A DNA stretch of 64,000 nt from JAFGJQ01 sp052034525 (GTDB taxonomy: Bacteria > Planctomycetota > Phycisphaerae > UBA1845). A program made the translations under genes and the position numbers. The notes under the pieces are model-generated. The model was not told the origin of the DNA. It saw only the letters and a list, made by a program, of their open reading frames with translations, and searched no databases. Shown here piece after piece: positions 33,899 to 42,576 of the stretch. The number at the start of each line of letters is the position of its first letter. Position 1 is the stretch's first letter. Where the stretch lies: assembly GCA_052034525.1 (NCBI GenBank), contig JBPOIK010000053.1, positions 1 through 64,000 on the forward strand, given 5' to 3'.

Positions 33899-35140
33899 TC
33901 AGGCTTGCGTGCAGGCGGATTCCGGTCGATCGAGCTGGAAGGCGCTGTGCAGGGCCCGCACGGCGCGGCGCCCGTCCGCCTGGTTGATGATGCAGCCGAT
34001 CACGATTTCGCTGGTGGAGATGGAATGAATGTTGATTTTCTCGTCGGCCAGCGTCTGGAACACGCGCGAGGCCACGCCCGAGTGCGTGCGCATGCCGATG
34101 CCGACGACGCTGACTTTGCAGACGTTTTCGTCCACCTCCACGCCGCGGAAGCCGTATCGGTCGGCGAGTTGCCGGCCGACTGCTTTCACGCGATCCAACT
34201 CGGTCTGGCGGGTGCTGAAGCCGATGTTCGCCACGTTTCCGCCGTCGTAGATGTTCTGGATGATGTCGTCCACGACGATTTGGTGCCGGGCGATCTCCGC
34301 GAACACGGAGGCGGCCATGCCGGGATTGTTGGGCACGCCGATGAGCACCACCGTGGCGAGGTTCTCCTGAAGGGTCACGCCACGGACCACGATGTCTTCC
34401 ATTCCTGGAGTTTCCGCCATGATCAGGGTTCCCGGTGCGTCGGTCAGCGAACTGCGCACGTGAATGGGCACTTGGAACTTCTTGCCGAACTCGATTGCGC
34501 GGGAGTGCATCACCCGGGCTCCCGCGCCGGCCATCTCCAGCATCTCGTCATAGCAGATGACATCCAGCTTCCGGGCACGCGGCTCGATCCGCGGATCGGT
34601 GGTATAGACCCCGTCCACGTCCGTGTAGATCTCGCAGACCTCCGCCTGCAGGACGGCCGCCAGGGCCGCGGCGGTCGTATCGGATGCCCCGCGGCCCAGC
34701 GTGGTGATCTCTCCCCGCTCGTCGATGCCCTGGAAGCCGGCCACAATGACGATGTTGCCGGCCCGCAGCTCCTGCTCGATGCGGGCCCGGCTGATGCGCT
34801 GAATGCGGGCCTCCGTATGGACGCCGTTGGTCAGCAGACCGAGCTGACCGCCGGTCAGGCTGATGGCGCGATGGCCGGTGGCATCGATGGCCATCGCCAT
34901 CAGGGCGATCGAAACCTGCTCGCCGGTCGTCAGAAGCATGTCCATTTCGCGCGTCGGCGGATGCGCGGTCACCTCCCGGGCCAGGGCGATCAGGCTGTCC
35001 GTCGTCTTGCCCATCGCGGAAACGACCAGGACGACGTCGTGCCCGTCCAGCCGGGCCTGGACCGCGCGGCGGGCGGCTCGATGGATCTTCTCGGCCGACG
35101 AGACGGACGTGCCGCCGAATTTCTGAACGATCAGCGTCAT
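33899..35140 (-). CDS. lysC: Aspartate kinase
   Basis: A 413-residue monofunctional aspartokinase, the first step toward lysine, threonine and methionine. It has the signature KFGGTSV at the N-terminus, TTGEQVSIALMA, a GRGASDTTA stretch for ATP/aspartate binding, and two C-terminal ACT domains (TLQENLATVVLIGVPN; VCKVSVVGIGMRTHSG), so feedback control is likely. ATG 35140 is chosen because a TAGAAT -10 box lies 7 nt before it. An ApgM-type enzyme 2 kb upstream on the same strand may act later in the threonine branch. Confidence 0.93.
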   Translation of the reverse strand: MTLIVQKFGGTSVSSAEKIHRAARRAVQARLDGHDVVLVVSAMGKTTDSLIALAREVTAHPPTREMDMLLTTGEQVSIALMAMAIDATGHRAISLTGGQLGLLTNGVHTEARIQRISRARIEQELRAGNIVIVAGFQGIDERGEITTLGRGASDTTAAALAAVLQAEVCEIYTDVDGVYTTDPRIEPRARKLDVICYDEMLEMAGAGARVMHSRAIEFGKKFQVPIHVRSSLTDAPGTLIMAETPGMEDIVVRGVTLQENLATVVLIGVPNNPGMAASVFAEIARHQIVVDDIIQNIYDGGNVANIGFSTRQTELDRVKAVGRQLADRYGFRGVEVDENVCKVSVVGIGMRTHSGVASRVFQTLADEKINIHSISTSEIVIGCIINQADGRRAVRALHSAFQLDRPESACTQA

Positions 35141-35147
35141 GGCCGGG

Positions 35148-35153
35148 ATTCTA
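35148..35153 (-). promoter_or_regulatory. -10 box of lysC, predicted leaderless
   Basis: TAGAAT on the minus strand (35153-35148) lies 7 nt before ATG 35140, so transcription should begin at the start codon. No good -35 box is present. Confidence 0.4.
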
Positions 35154-35303
35154 TCCCCAGAACAGGGAGGTGGCGATGGAGGAGTGTCCGGATCCATCGA
35201 CGATCATGCGTCGATTGCGCGCAGAAGAGATATCTTCGAGGCGACATGTCGAAGCTCGAGCCGAACAGCCGTCGGAGTGGTTCGCCGGAACGCGAACGCC
35301 GGC

Positions 35304-35978
35304 TCATCGGGCGCTGACTTTCTGCGCTCGCGTTCTCGCCGGAGCCGGATAAGCGGCGGACGTGTCGTTCATCGGGGCGACGGGGACGCTGGCCCGCACC
35401 AGAACGGGCAGCGTGCGGCCGGACTCGCGCTGGAGCAGGCGGACCGGGCGGATCAGATCCTGGATCGCCGCGATGCGGCGCGGGTTCTGCCGCGCGGGAT
35501 CGGGCACCGCGCCCTCGATGACACGAATCTCGTGATACGGGCTTCGGGCGATGGCATCCGACGCCGAATCCGGATCCAACTCGGCCAGCCAGCAGTGTCC
35601 GACCACCCGCCACTGCGGCGCCACACGCCGGGCCATTTCCACGTGATGCAGAATCACCGGATGCAGCAAGGCGGCGGGCGTGGGCAGGATGTGCATGGTG
35701 ATGACATCATCCTTCCACCGCGACAGACACTCCATCCACCACCAGTCATCGAACCAGACGGAGGTCTCGCCGTCCGGATCTGTGGCTTCGATGAGAATGT
35801 CGGTCGGCTTCACGTCGTCGGGTGGCGGCAATGATCCGTCGCTCGAGGCGGCGATGCGGATGGTGCGAGCCCGTCGCGGCCCCTGCCGCAAACCTGCCGC
35901 CGCCTGTCTCTGCTCTACCCAGCTCGGGATGTCCATGCCCATCGGCTCCTGCCAGAACACAATCTCCACGTGACCCAT
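35304..35978 (-). CDS. Unknown protein
   Basis: A 224-residue protein with no recognised domain. It starts MGHVEIVFWQEPMGM, contains a Trp-rich motif VWFDDWWWMECLSRW and the segment TMHILPTPAALLHPVILHHVEMA, and ends in a basic Pro/Ala-rich tail. There is no signal peptide or membrane span. ATG 35978 is used because the upstream codons lack conservation-like sequence; no ribosome-binding site is seen. It lies between lysC and the ApgM-like gene on the same strand. Confidence 0.6.
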   Translation of the reverse strand: MGHVEIVFWQEPMGMDIPSWVEQRQAAAGLRQGPRRARTIRIAASSDGSLPPPDDVKPTDILIEATDPDGETSVWFDDWWWMECLSRWKDDVITMHILPTPAALLHPVILHHVEMARRVAPQWRVVGHCWLAELDPDSASDAIARSPYHEIRVIEGAVPDPARQNPRRIAAIQDLIRPVRLLQRESGRTLPVLVRASVPVAPMNDTSAAYPAPARTRAQKVSAR

Positions 35979-36122
35979 TATCGGTCGCTTGGACTTATCG
36001 ACCCTTTGCCACACGGAACTTTACGGCAGTTTGTGCGGGCGATCAGACGGCCTTTTCCAAAGGCGCGCATTTCCGGCGCATGTGCTGTTACCAGCTGCAC
36101 CGCAAGGAGTTACGAACGATTG

Positions 36123-37310
36123 TCACGACTTCAGGAAGTATGGCATGAGGCCGTGGCCCGGATCGATCTGCAAGTCGCTCCGCTCTGCCGACTGCTCGGT
36201 GAAGGGTCGTTCGAGCACTGCCTGCACGCCTTCCCCGGCCAGGCAGAAAGGGGGCGGATCGGCGGTGTGGGTCCGCTTTTCCACCGGTGTGGGATGGTCC
36301 GGCGCGACGAGGATCTTCCAGGCGTCAAAGGTCCGCAGTTTTTCCAGCACCGGGCCGACAATGTGCTTGTCGATGCGTTCCAGGGCCTGGATCTTCGCCT
36401 TGGCGTCGCCGTTGTGTCCGGCCTCGTCCGGCGCCTCCACGTGAACGATGACCAGGTCGTACGTATCCAGCGCTTCGACGGCCGCCTGTCCTTTCCCGCG
36501 GTAGTCGGTGTCCAGGTAGCCGGTGGCGCCGGGCACCTCAATGGTGTCCATGCCCACCAGGCGGGCCAGCCCGCGCACCAGGTCCACGGCGGCGATCACC
36601 GCGCCCCGCAGGCCGTAGCGGTCCGCGAACGACTCCATCGCCTGGCTGCGGCCCTGGCCCCAGAGCCAGATGTGCGAGGCCTGATTTTCCTCCAGCTCGC
36701 GCCGCACGTCGTTGATTTCGTGGTTGTAGAGCAAGTCCTCGGCCCGCTCCATGACATAGCGCACACGCTCGGCCCCCGCGCCTCTGGGCAGATACGCCTG
36801 GACCTTCTTGCCAAGAATGTCGTGGGGCGGCGTGCATTCGCAGTTGATCTCCGCGGCGTCTTTGAGCACCAGCAGATGCCGGTATGAGACGCCCGGGTAG
36901 AACTCCACGTCCTCGGCGCCCAGGTGACGGTTCAGGTCTTCGATAATGATGGCCGCCTCATTCGTCGAAATATGTCCGGCCGTGAAATCGTCCATGATCC
37001 CTTCGACGATGGTGACCAGGTTGCAGCGGAAGACGAGATCGTTGCCGGCGACCTGAATACCCTGGGCGGCGGCCTCCAGCGGGGCGCGCCCGCTGTAATC
37101 CTTGGCCGGGTTGTATCCCAGCAGCGACATGATGCATACATCGCTGCCGGCGGCGAAATTCCGGGGGACCGTGCGCACCCGCCCCTGGCGGCCGTTGGTG
37201 GAAATCCAGTGGATGTTCGGGAGGGTGGCGACTTCCAGCGGAGTCCGTCCGCCGAGCAGGTCCAGCGGCTCGTCGGCGGCGCCGTCGGGAATGATCAATG
37301 CGTATTTCAT
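36123..37310 (-). CDS. apgM: ApgM-type phosphoglycerate mutase or homoserine kinase
   Basis: A 395-residue member of the alkaline-phosphatase superfamily, archaeal-type cofactor-independent phosphoglycerate mutase group. It shows KYALIIPDGAADEP with metal-binding Asp9, GSDVCIMSLLGYNP with the expected nucleophilic Ser, and C-terminal metal residues in DEAGHNGD, APDHPTP and THTADPPPF. A subgroup of this family has been proposed as an alternative homoserine kinase. The nearby aspartate kinase gene makes that role possible here. Start ATG 37310 fits the family N-terminus. Confidence 0.8.
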   Translation of the reverse strand: MKYALIIPDGAADEPLDLLGGRTPLEVATLPNIHWISTNGRQGRVRTVPRNFAAGSDVCIMSLLGYNPAKDYSGRAPLEAAAQGIQVAGNDLVFRCNLVTIVEGIMDDFTAGHISTNEAAIIIEDLNRHLGAEDVEFYPGVSYRHLLVLKDAAEINCECTPPHDILGKKVQAYLPRGAGAERVRYVMERAEDLLYNHEINDVRRELEENQASHIWLWGQGRSQAMESFADRYGLRGAVIAAVDLVRGLARLVGMDTIEVPGATGYLDTDYRGKGQAAVEALDTYDLVIVHVEAPDEAGHNGDAKAKIQALERIDKHIVGPVLEKLRTFDAWKILVAPDHPTPVEKRTHTADPPPFCLAGEGVQAVLERPFTEQSAERSDLQIDPGHGLMPYFLKS

Positions 37311-37622
37311 TGGCGCGTCCGTGTGCTTGCGGTTGTGTGGTTGTGCCGTTCGGCGGCGGCAGACCGCAGGCGCAGAACCCTGCGCCCTATCACCCATCGT
37401 CCTGCCCGCCCCGGTGGGTACACTTTATTTTCGGCGGCTCGCGACGGCAAGGCGAACGCGGTCGGACGCCGCGCTCAGGACGTCCGCCGGTCGGCGCTGG
37501 ACGGTCCGGGGCTCGACGGCTAAAGTGTCCGCTCCAGCTCCGCAGGGGCGGGCCTTGCCTGTCAGCGCGGGACAGGGATAAGCGGTATTCCCATCAGCGA
37601 TGAACACTACGGGATCGTACCC
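37311..37622. other. Divergent intergenic region, 312 bp
   Basis: It separates the minus-strand ApgM gene from the plus-strand transglutaminase gene. A short hairpin CCTGTC/GACAGG lies near 37557-37576. No clear promoter pair is seen. Confidence 0.4.
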
Positions 37623-39629
37623 ATGCCAGACAAGCAGACCGTGTGCGTATGGATTGTCGCCGCGATGGCGGCGTGGACGCTGGCCGTGCGGGCCGATGTG
37701 CCGAAACCGGCCACGCACGAGGAGATTCAGGCGCTCATCCACTCGGCGGGTTCGGCCAAGGACTACGACGACGCGCCGTTCGTCTACCTGCTGGACGAGG
37801 CGGACGTGTTCGTGCGGGACTCGGGCCTGGCCACCACGGAAAGCTGCCAAGTCATCAAGATTCTGACGGACGCGGGGGTCAAAGCGTTTTCCCGACTGGT
37901 GCTGGAGTTTGACCCGGACACCTACCGCGTGGCCGTGCGATCCGTCCGGATCCACCGGCTCGACGGCCGTGTGGAAGACGTGCCGCTGACGGACGTGATC
38001 ACGCAGCCGGCCCCACAGTACATGCTCTACTGGGGCAACGAGCAGCACGTGCTGGGCCTGCCCCGCATGAACATCGGAGACGCGCTGGAACTGCGGATCA
38101 GCCGGACGGGCGTGAACATCGCCTACCTGGCCGGAGATGCCGTCGGCGCCTCCGGCGAGGCCGGCGAGCTTCAGCCGCCGATGCCCGGGCACTGGTTTGA
38201 GACCACGTTATTTCAGGGTTCGCACCCGATTGTGCGGAAGCGATACTCCGTCCACACGCCCAAGGACAAACCGATCCAGTACGAGGTGTACAACCAGCCG
38301 CTGAAATCGTCATCGTGGTTCAACACAGATTATCACGTCATCACGTTCAGCGCGGAGGACATTCCGGCTGTCAAAGCCGAGCCGCGCATGGTGGCGTTGG
38401 ACGACAGCGTGGCCAAGGTGGTGATGGCCACCGTGCCGGACTGGCCCATGAAATCGCGTTGGTTCTGGGAGGTGAACCAGGGCCAGTTCGAGGCGGACGA
38501 CGCCATCCGCGCCAAGATCGCGGAAGTCACGGCCGGCGCCGCCACGGAGGAGGACCGCCGGGCGGCGCTGCTGCACTGGGTGGCGGACAACATCCGATAC
38601 AGCGGCACGAGCCGGGGTCCGCGAGAGGGGTTCACCCTGCACACCGGCATCGAGACGTTCCGGGACCGCATGGGCGTGTGCAAGGACATTGCCGGCATGC
38701 TCATCACCATGTTCCGCGCCGCCGGCCTCGACGCCTATCCCACGCTGACCATGGCCGGCCCGCGCGTGGAACGCATCCCCGCCGACCAGTTCAACCATAC
38801 CGTGGCGGTGGTCAGAGAACAGGACGGCTCGTTCACGCTTTACGACCCTACCTGGGCGCCCTGGTCGCGGCAGATGTGGTCCGTCTCCGAGCCGGTGCAG
38901 GGCGTGGTGTACGGCACGCCGGAAGGCGAGGATCTGACGTTGTCCCCGTACTTCCCGCCGGAAGTGAATCTGGCGGCGTTCACCACTCAGAGCGTGCTCC
39001 GCGAAAACGGAACGCTCGACATGTCGATCCGCGCGGAGCTGAGCGGATACGCCTGCACGGCGTTGCGGCGCAGCGTTTGGCGCACGCCGCCGGGCGAGCG
39101 GCAAGGGATGTTTGAGCAGGCGGTGGGCATTTCGCCGACGGCGCGGATCGAGCACGTGGAGTACACGGACCCGCTGGATTACTCCGTGGATTCCAGCGTG
39201 GAGATGAAGGTGACGGCGCCTCAGTATGCGGCCGGCTCGGGCCCGGTGCGCGCGTTCCGGGTGCCGATGCTGTCGCATCCGTTCTCGTCGTTCCTGGCGC
39301 CCGAGCTGACGTATCCGGTGGACGCAAAGACCCGCCAGTACGGCGTGCGATTGCGGGCGACGCGGATGCTCCGGTATGACGAAACGGTGTCGCTGCCCGC
39401 GGGCTGGACGGTGCGGGAGGTGCCGGAACCACGGACGATCGACTCCGAGGCCGCCTCCCTGACGTTCGAAGCCAAGCCCGCAAACGGCGGGCTGACCATG
39501 CATCTGGAGATGAGCCTCAAGCACCACATTATTCCGGCGAAGGATTATGCGGGGTTCAAGGAGGTTCTGGACGCCATGAGAAGTCTTGGCGACGCCTGGG
39601 TGCTCTGCACGGTGGAAGCCGCTCCCTGA
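37623..39629 (+). CDS. Secreted DUF3857/transglutaminase-like protein, complete triad
   Basis: A 668-residue protein with a signal peptide (WIVAAMAAWTLAVRA, cut near residue 24). Residues about 60-250 resemble DUF3857. The transglutaminase-like domain follows with an intact Cys-His-Asp triad: RMGVCKD (C353), FNHTVAVV (H392) and LYDPTW (D408). The C-terminal 240 residues are beta-rich. Such proteins act in the envelope as peptidases or cross-linkers; the target is unknown. It is followed 39 bp later by a paralogue without the triad. Confidence 0.8.
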   Translation: MPDKQTVCVWIVAAMAAWTLAVRADVPKPATHEEIQALIHSAGSAKDYDDAPFVYLLDEADVFVRDSGLATTESCQVIKILTDAGVKAFSRLVLEFDPDTYRVAVRSVRIHRLDGRVEDVPLTDVITQPAPQYMLYWGNEQHVLGLPRMNIGDALELRISRTGVNIAYLAGDAVGASGEAGELQPPMPGHWFETTLFQGSHPIVRKRYSVHTPKDKPIQYEVYNQPLKSSSWFNTDYHVITFSAEDIPAVKAEPRMVALDDSVAKVVMATVPDWPMKSRWFWEVNQGQFEADDAIRAKIAEVTAGAATEEDRRAALLHWVADNIRYSGTSRGPREGFTLHTGIETFRDRMGVCKDIAGMLITMFRAAGLDAYPTLTMAGPRVERIPADQFNHTVAVVREQDGSFTLYDPTWAPWSRQMWSVSEPVQGVVYGTPEGEDLTLSPYFPPEVNLAAFTTQSVLRENGTLDMSIRAELSGYACTALRRSVWRTPPGERQGMFEQAVGISPTARIEHVEYTDPLDYSVDSSVEMKVTAPQYAAGSGPVRAFRVPMLSHPFSSFLAPELTYPVDAKTRQYGVRLRATRMLRYDETVSLPAGWTVREVPEPRTIDSEAASLTFEAKPANGGLTMHLEMSLKHHIIPAKDYAGFKEVLDAMRSLGDAWVLCTVEAAP

Positions 39630-39668
39630 TCCGACAGACGTGTGTGCCTGTACCTTTGAGAGCCGATC

Positions 39669-41591
39669 ATGACCAGACATTGCCGATCCGAGCGTTTGTC
39701 GTGTTTTTTGACGATGGTATGCCTGATGGCCGCGTGGATGGTCCTGGCCAGCCCGGGCTGCCAGGCCGCCCAGGCGGCGGCGCAGCCGGTCCCGTCGCCC
39801 GCCCAGAGTCCGGAAGGCGCGGCGCCGGACGCCGTCATCCAGTTGTGGGAACAGCGCTGGACGCTGGAGCCGGACGGCACGCTTCACCGCCGAGAGCACA
39901 AGAAGATCCAGATGGTCACCACTCGCCTGGAGAGACTGCTGGGCGATCCGCGGCTGGACCATTGTGCCGGAACGGACGAACTGATCATCCACACCGCCCG
40001 GACCATCCGTCCGGACGGCACCGTGCAGCCCGTGCCGGACTATGCCATCAACCTGGTGGGTCCGGACGACGTGGCGGGCTGGCCGGCGTACCGTCAGTGG
40101 CGGCAGACGGTGATCTCGTCCGTTGGGATCGAGCCGGGCGCGGTGGTGGAGCTGGATTACGAAGTGATCACGCGGGCGGGCGTCGTTCCGTGGCTGGAGG
40201 CGGACCTGAATCTCCAGGACGCCCAGCCGATCACCGAACGCGTCGTCTCCGTGACGCTGCCGGAGGGGCTGCCACTGCACTACCGCCTGGACCGGGCGCA
40301 GCCGGAGACGGCCCCCGCGCGGGGCGCGACCGGCGAATACGTCTGGCGTTTCACCAATCTGCCCGCCGTTCCGGTCGAGCCGCAGTCGCCGCCGTGGAAG
40401 GAGAGTTCCGGACGGCTGCGATTCTCCATCTGCCCCAGCGCCGGCGCCTGGACGACGGCGTATCTGACGCGCGCCGAGCAGGCAGGTCCGCCGGACGAGG
40501 CGATCCGGGCGTTCGTAACCCAGGCCGCGGAGGACCAGACGACGCCCCGGGCCCGGATCGAAGCGGTCTCGAAGAAGCTGCAAGACACCTTCAATCTCGT
40601 GGATTCGCCCAAAACCATCCGTGAGCTGAACTGCCGGACCGTGTCCGAGGTTTTTGCGACCAACTACGGCAACCCGCTGGAGGCGGGTGCCCTGTTCGCC
40701 GCGGTGATGCGCGCGCTGGGCCACACGCCGACCCTGTACCTGGCGGTCCGCACACCGGACTGGGATTCGGCGCTGCCGACGGCGTCGGATCTGGCGGGGC
40801 TGGTGGTCTCCGTCGACCTGCCGGACGAAACGGTCTACATCCATCCCGGGCACGGCGTCTTCCGCAATCCCGGAACGTGGGGCCGGCACGCTTTGCTGCG
40901 CGTCGATCCGGCCGGACAGGTGCAATCACTGGCGGTGCTTCAGCGAGGCGAGGCGGACGGGAGCGAATTGCACGTCAGCGGCGCGATCGATCTGGACGGC
41001 GAAGGCATGGCCTCCGGCGAACTTCGCGTGCGTCTGACCGGCGCGTTCTTCGATCCGGATTCGCTGGATTCGGCTGACAGCCAGTCCAGGCGGCTCAAAT
41101 CCCTTCTGGGCGGCGTGCTGAGCGGCTTCGAAGTCCGCAAACACTCGGTCACAACCCTGTCCGCCGACGTTTTTCAGGCCACGGTGTCGGTAGCCTCGAA
41201 AGAGCCGCTCCAATCGCTGGACAAAAATCGGGCGATGCTGCTGGGTGGCGGCCCTGCGTCGCTGGCGGATTTTCCGATGCCGCTGGATCGGTCGGACCGT
41301 CGCAATGACGTGCGGCTGGCCGGGCGCTTCCGCGAGAGCGTGGATTTGACCGTCAAGCTGCCCAAGAAGTGGTCGGCGACCGTGCTGCCGGCGGCGATGC
41401 CGGCCGTGGAGGGCGATTGGGGCCGGGCGGAGCAGATCGTCGAGGAGACGGACGGCTCCGTGCGATTCCGGCGAACCATCGAGGTCCGGCAGGACACCCT
41501 TTCCCCGGCGGTCTTCGCCGGCCTGCGCGACGCGATGAACACCCTGCGCACCGACGCGGCCCGCCTGCTGGTGTGCGCACCGACGCCGTGA
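39669..41591 (+). CDS. DUF3857/transglutaminase-like protein lacking the catalytic triad
   Basis: A 640-residue paralogue of the previous gene product, with an N-terminal hydrophobic signal ending in ASPGC (possible lipoprotein, Cys31) and a DUF3857 domain (RWTLEPDGTLHRREHKKIQ). In the transglutaminase-like domain the Cys position reads NYGNPLEAGALFAAVMRALG (N335/P336 instead of Cys), the His position is hydrophobic (LAGLVVSV), and the Asp position reads IHPGHG. It is therefore a likely pseudoenzyme. Its genetic coupling to the active paralogue suggests a complex or a binding role. Confidence 0.75.
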   Translation: MTRHCRSERLSCFLTMVCLMAAWMVLASPGCQAAQAAAQPVPSPAQSPEGAAPDAVIQLWEQRWTLEPDGTLHRREHKKIQMVTTRLERLLGDPRLDHCAGTDELIIHTARTIRPDGTVQPVPDYAINLVGPDDVAGWPAYRQWRQTVISSVGIEPGAVVELDYEVITRAGVVPWLEADLNLQDAQPITERVVSVTLPEGLPLHYRLDRAQPETAPARGATGEYVWRFTNLPAVPVEPQSPPWKESSGRLRFSICPSAGAWTTAYLTRAEQAGPPDEAIRAFVTQAAEDQTTPRARIEAVSKKLQDTFNLVDSPKTIRELNCRTVSEVFATNYGNPLEAGALFAAVMRALGHTPTLYLAVRTPDWDSALPTASDLAGLVVSVDLPDETVYIHPGHGVFRNPGTWGRHALLRVDPAGQVQSLAVLQRGEADGSELHVSGAIDLDGEGMASGELRVRLTGAFFDPDSLDSADSQSRRLKSLLGGVLSGFEVRKHSVTTLSADVFQATVSVASKEPLQSLDKNRAMLLGGGPASLADFPMPLDRSDRRNDVRLAGRFRESVDLTVKLPKKWSATVLPAAMPAVEGDWGRAEQIVEETDGSVRFRRTIEVRQDTLSPAVFAGLRDAMNTLRTDAARLLVCAPTP

Positions 41592-41608
41592 GAGATCAGG
41601 TACGGACA

Positions 41609-41628
41609 CCCCCATCTGAAAAAGGGGG
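41609..41628. other. Short hairpin after the DUF3857 pair
   Basis: CCCCC and GGGGG close a 10-nt loop 17 bp after the stop at 41591. There is no T-run. It may be a weak 3' end structure. Confidence 0.3.
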
Positions 41629-41800
41629 CACTGGCCGGTCGGCTGAAGCCGATCATCTCGCACACGGAAGACCGGGCAAACATCGATTCCTCACCAGGAT
41701 ACACTCTTCGCGCTGCAAACGTGCGATTGCGTCTCAGCTCGCGCAGGTATTCCCGTCCGCGCGCGGTGCGAGATCATTCGCATCCGCCGAATCGGCGCAG

Positions 41801-42478
41801 TCAGACCGCCAGCACGGTTTCGAGCGCATCCAGGCTTGAGATGGTGGCAGACGCGATTCCGCCGGTCGGGACGGCGGCATCGGCGTAGACGCCGCCGGGG
41901 CGGAGAACGCGGACCGTTCGCCAGCCAAGGGCGTTGGGGGCCACGAAGTCTTTGGCCGGGTTGTCGGATACATACGCGCAGGCAGACCCCGGCAGGGCGA
42001 ACTGTCTCATGACCGCTTCAAACGCACGCGGGTGCGGCTTCCAGAATTCACGACCCCATTCGTCGGTCAGGTACACTGCATCGAAGATCGGCCGGATGCC
42101 CAGGGCGTCCAGCTTGGCGTTCTGTGCAGCAAGGTACCCATCGGAGATCAGGGCCAGGCGGTATCGGCCGCGCAGGCGGGCCAAGGCGGCGTCGGCGTCG
42201 GGGAACAGCGTGATGCTCGGCACGTGCCGGCGGTATGCGTCCACCATCTGTGCCACCATCGCGTCCGGATTCTCCGCGCGGGCCTCCGCGCAGACCATGT
42301 TGAACACGCGGCCACGATCTGGCGAAGCGGCCAGGGCTTTCATCCGATCCAGCAGGTCAAACGGAGCGTTAAGCCGATCGGAAAACGCCCGCGCCACTGC
42401 CGCGAAGCCGCTCTCCACGTAGGCGCGCTCGGGGTACAGCGTATCATCGAGGTCGAATACAACGGCGCGAATGGGCAT
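41801..42478 (-). CDS. HAD-superfamily hydrolase
   Basis: A 225-residue phosphatase-like protein. HAD motif I is VFDLDDTLYP, motif II SDG in ALISDGYLAA, motif III Lys in EFWKPHPRAFE, and motif IV SDNPAKDFV. A C1-type helical cap lies between motifs I and II. The small-molecule substrate cannot be predicted. It diverges from cinA. Confidence 0.85.
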   Translation of the reverse strand: MPIRAVVFDLDDTLYPERAYVESGFAAVARAFSDRLNAPFDLLDRMKALAASPDRGRVFNMVCAEARAENPDAMVAQMVDAYRRHVPSITLFPDADAALARLRGRYRLALISDGYLAAQNAKLDALGIRPIFDAVYLTDEWGREFWKPHPRAFEAVMRQFALPGSACAYVSDNPAKDFVAPNALGWRTVRVLRPGGVYADAAVPTGGIASATISSLDALETVLAV

Positions 42479-42576
42479 GGCCGGCGTCTCAAAGCGGGTC
42501 CGTTCGCCGGGGGAACGCGGCGGCCCGCCGCCGCGTCGCTTCCCGCGGTCCGGCTCCGATGATACCCTCTTGGGCC

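Noticed and set aside
38310..40925. 871-codon open frame on the minus strand
   Set aside because: It spans two well-supported DUF3857 genes on the other strand and has shadow-like composition.
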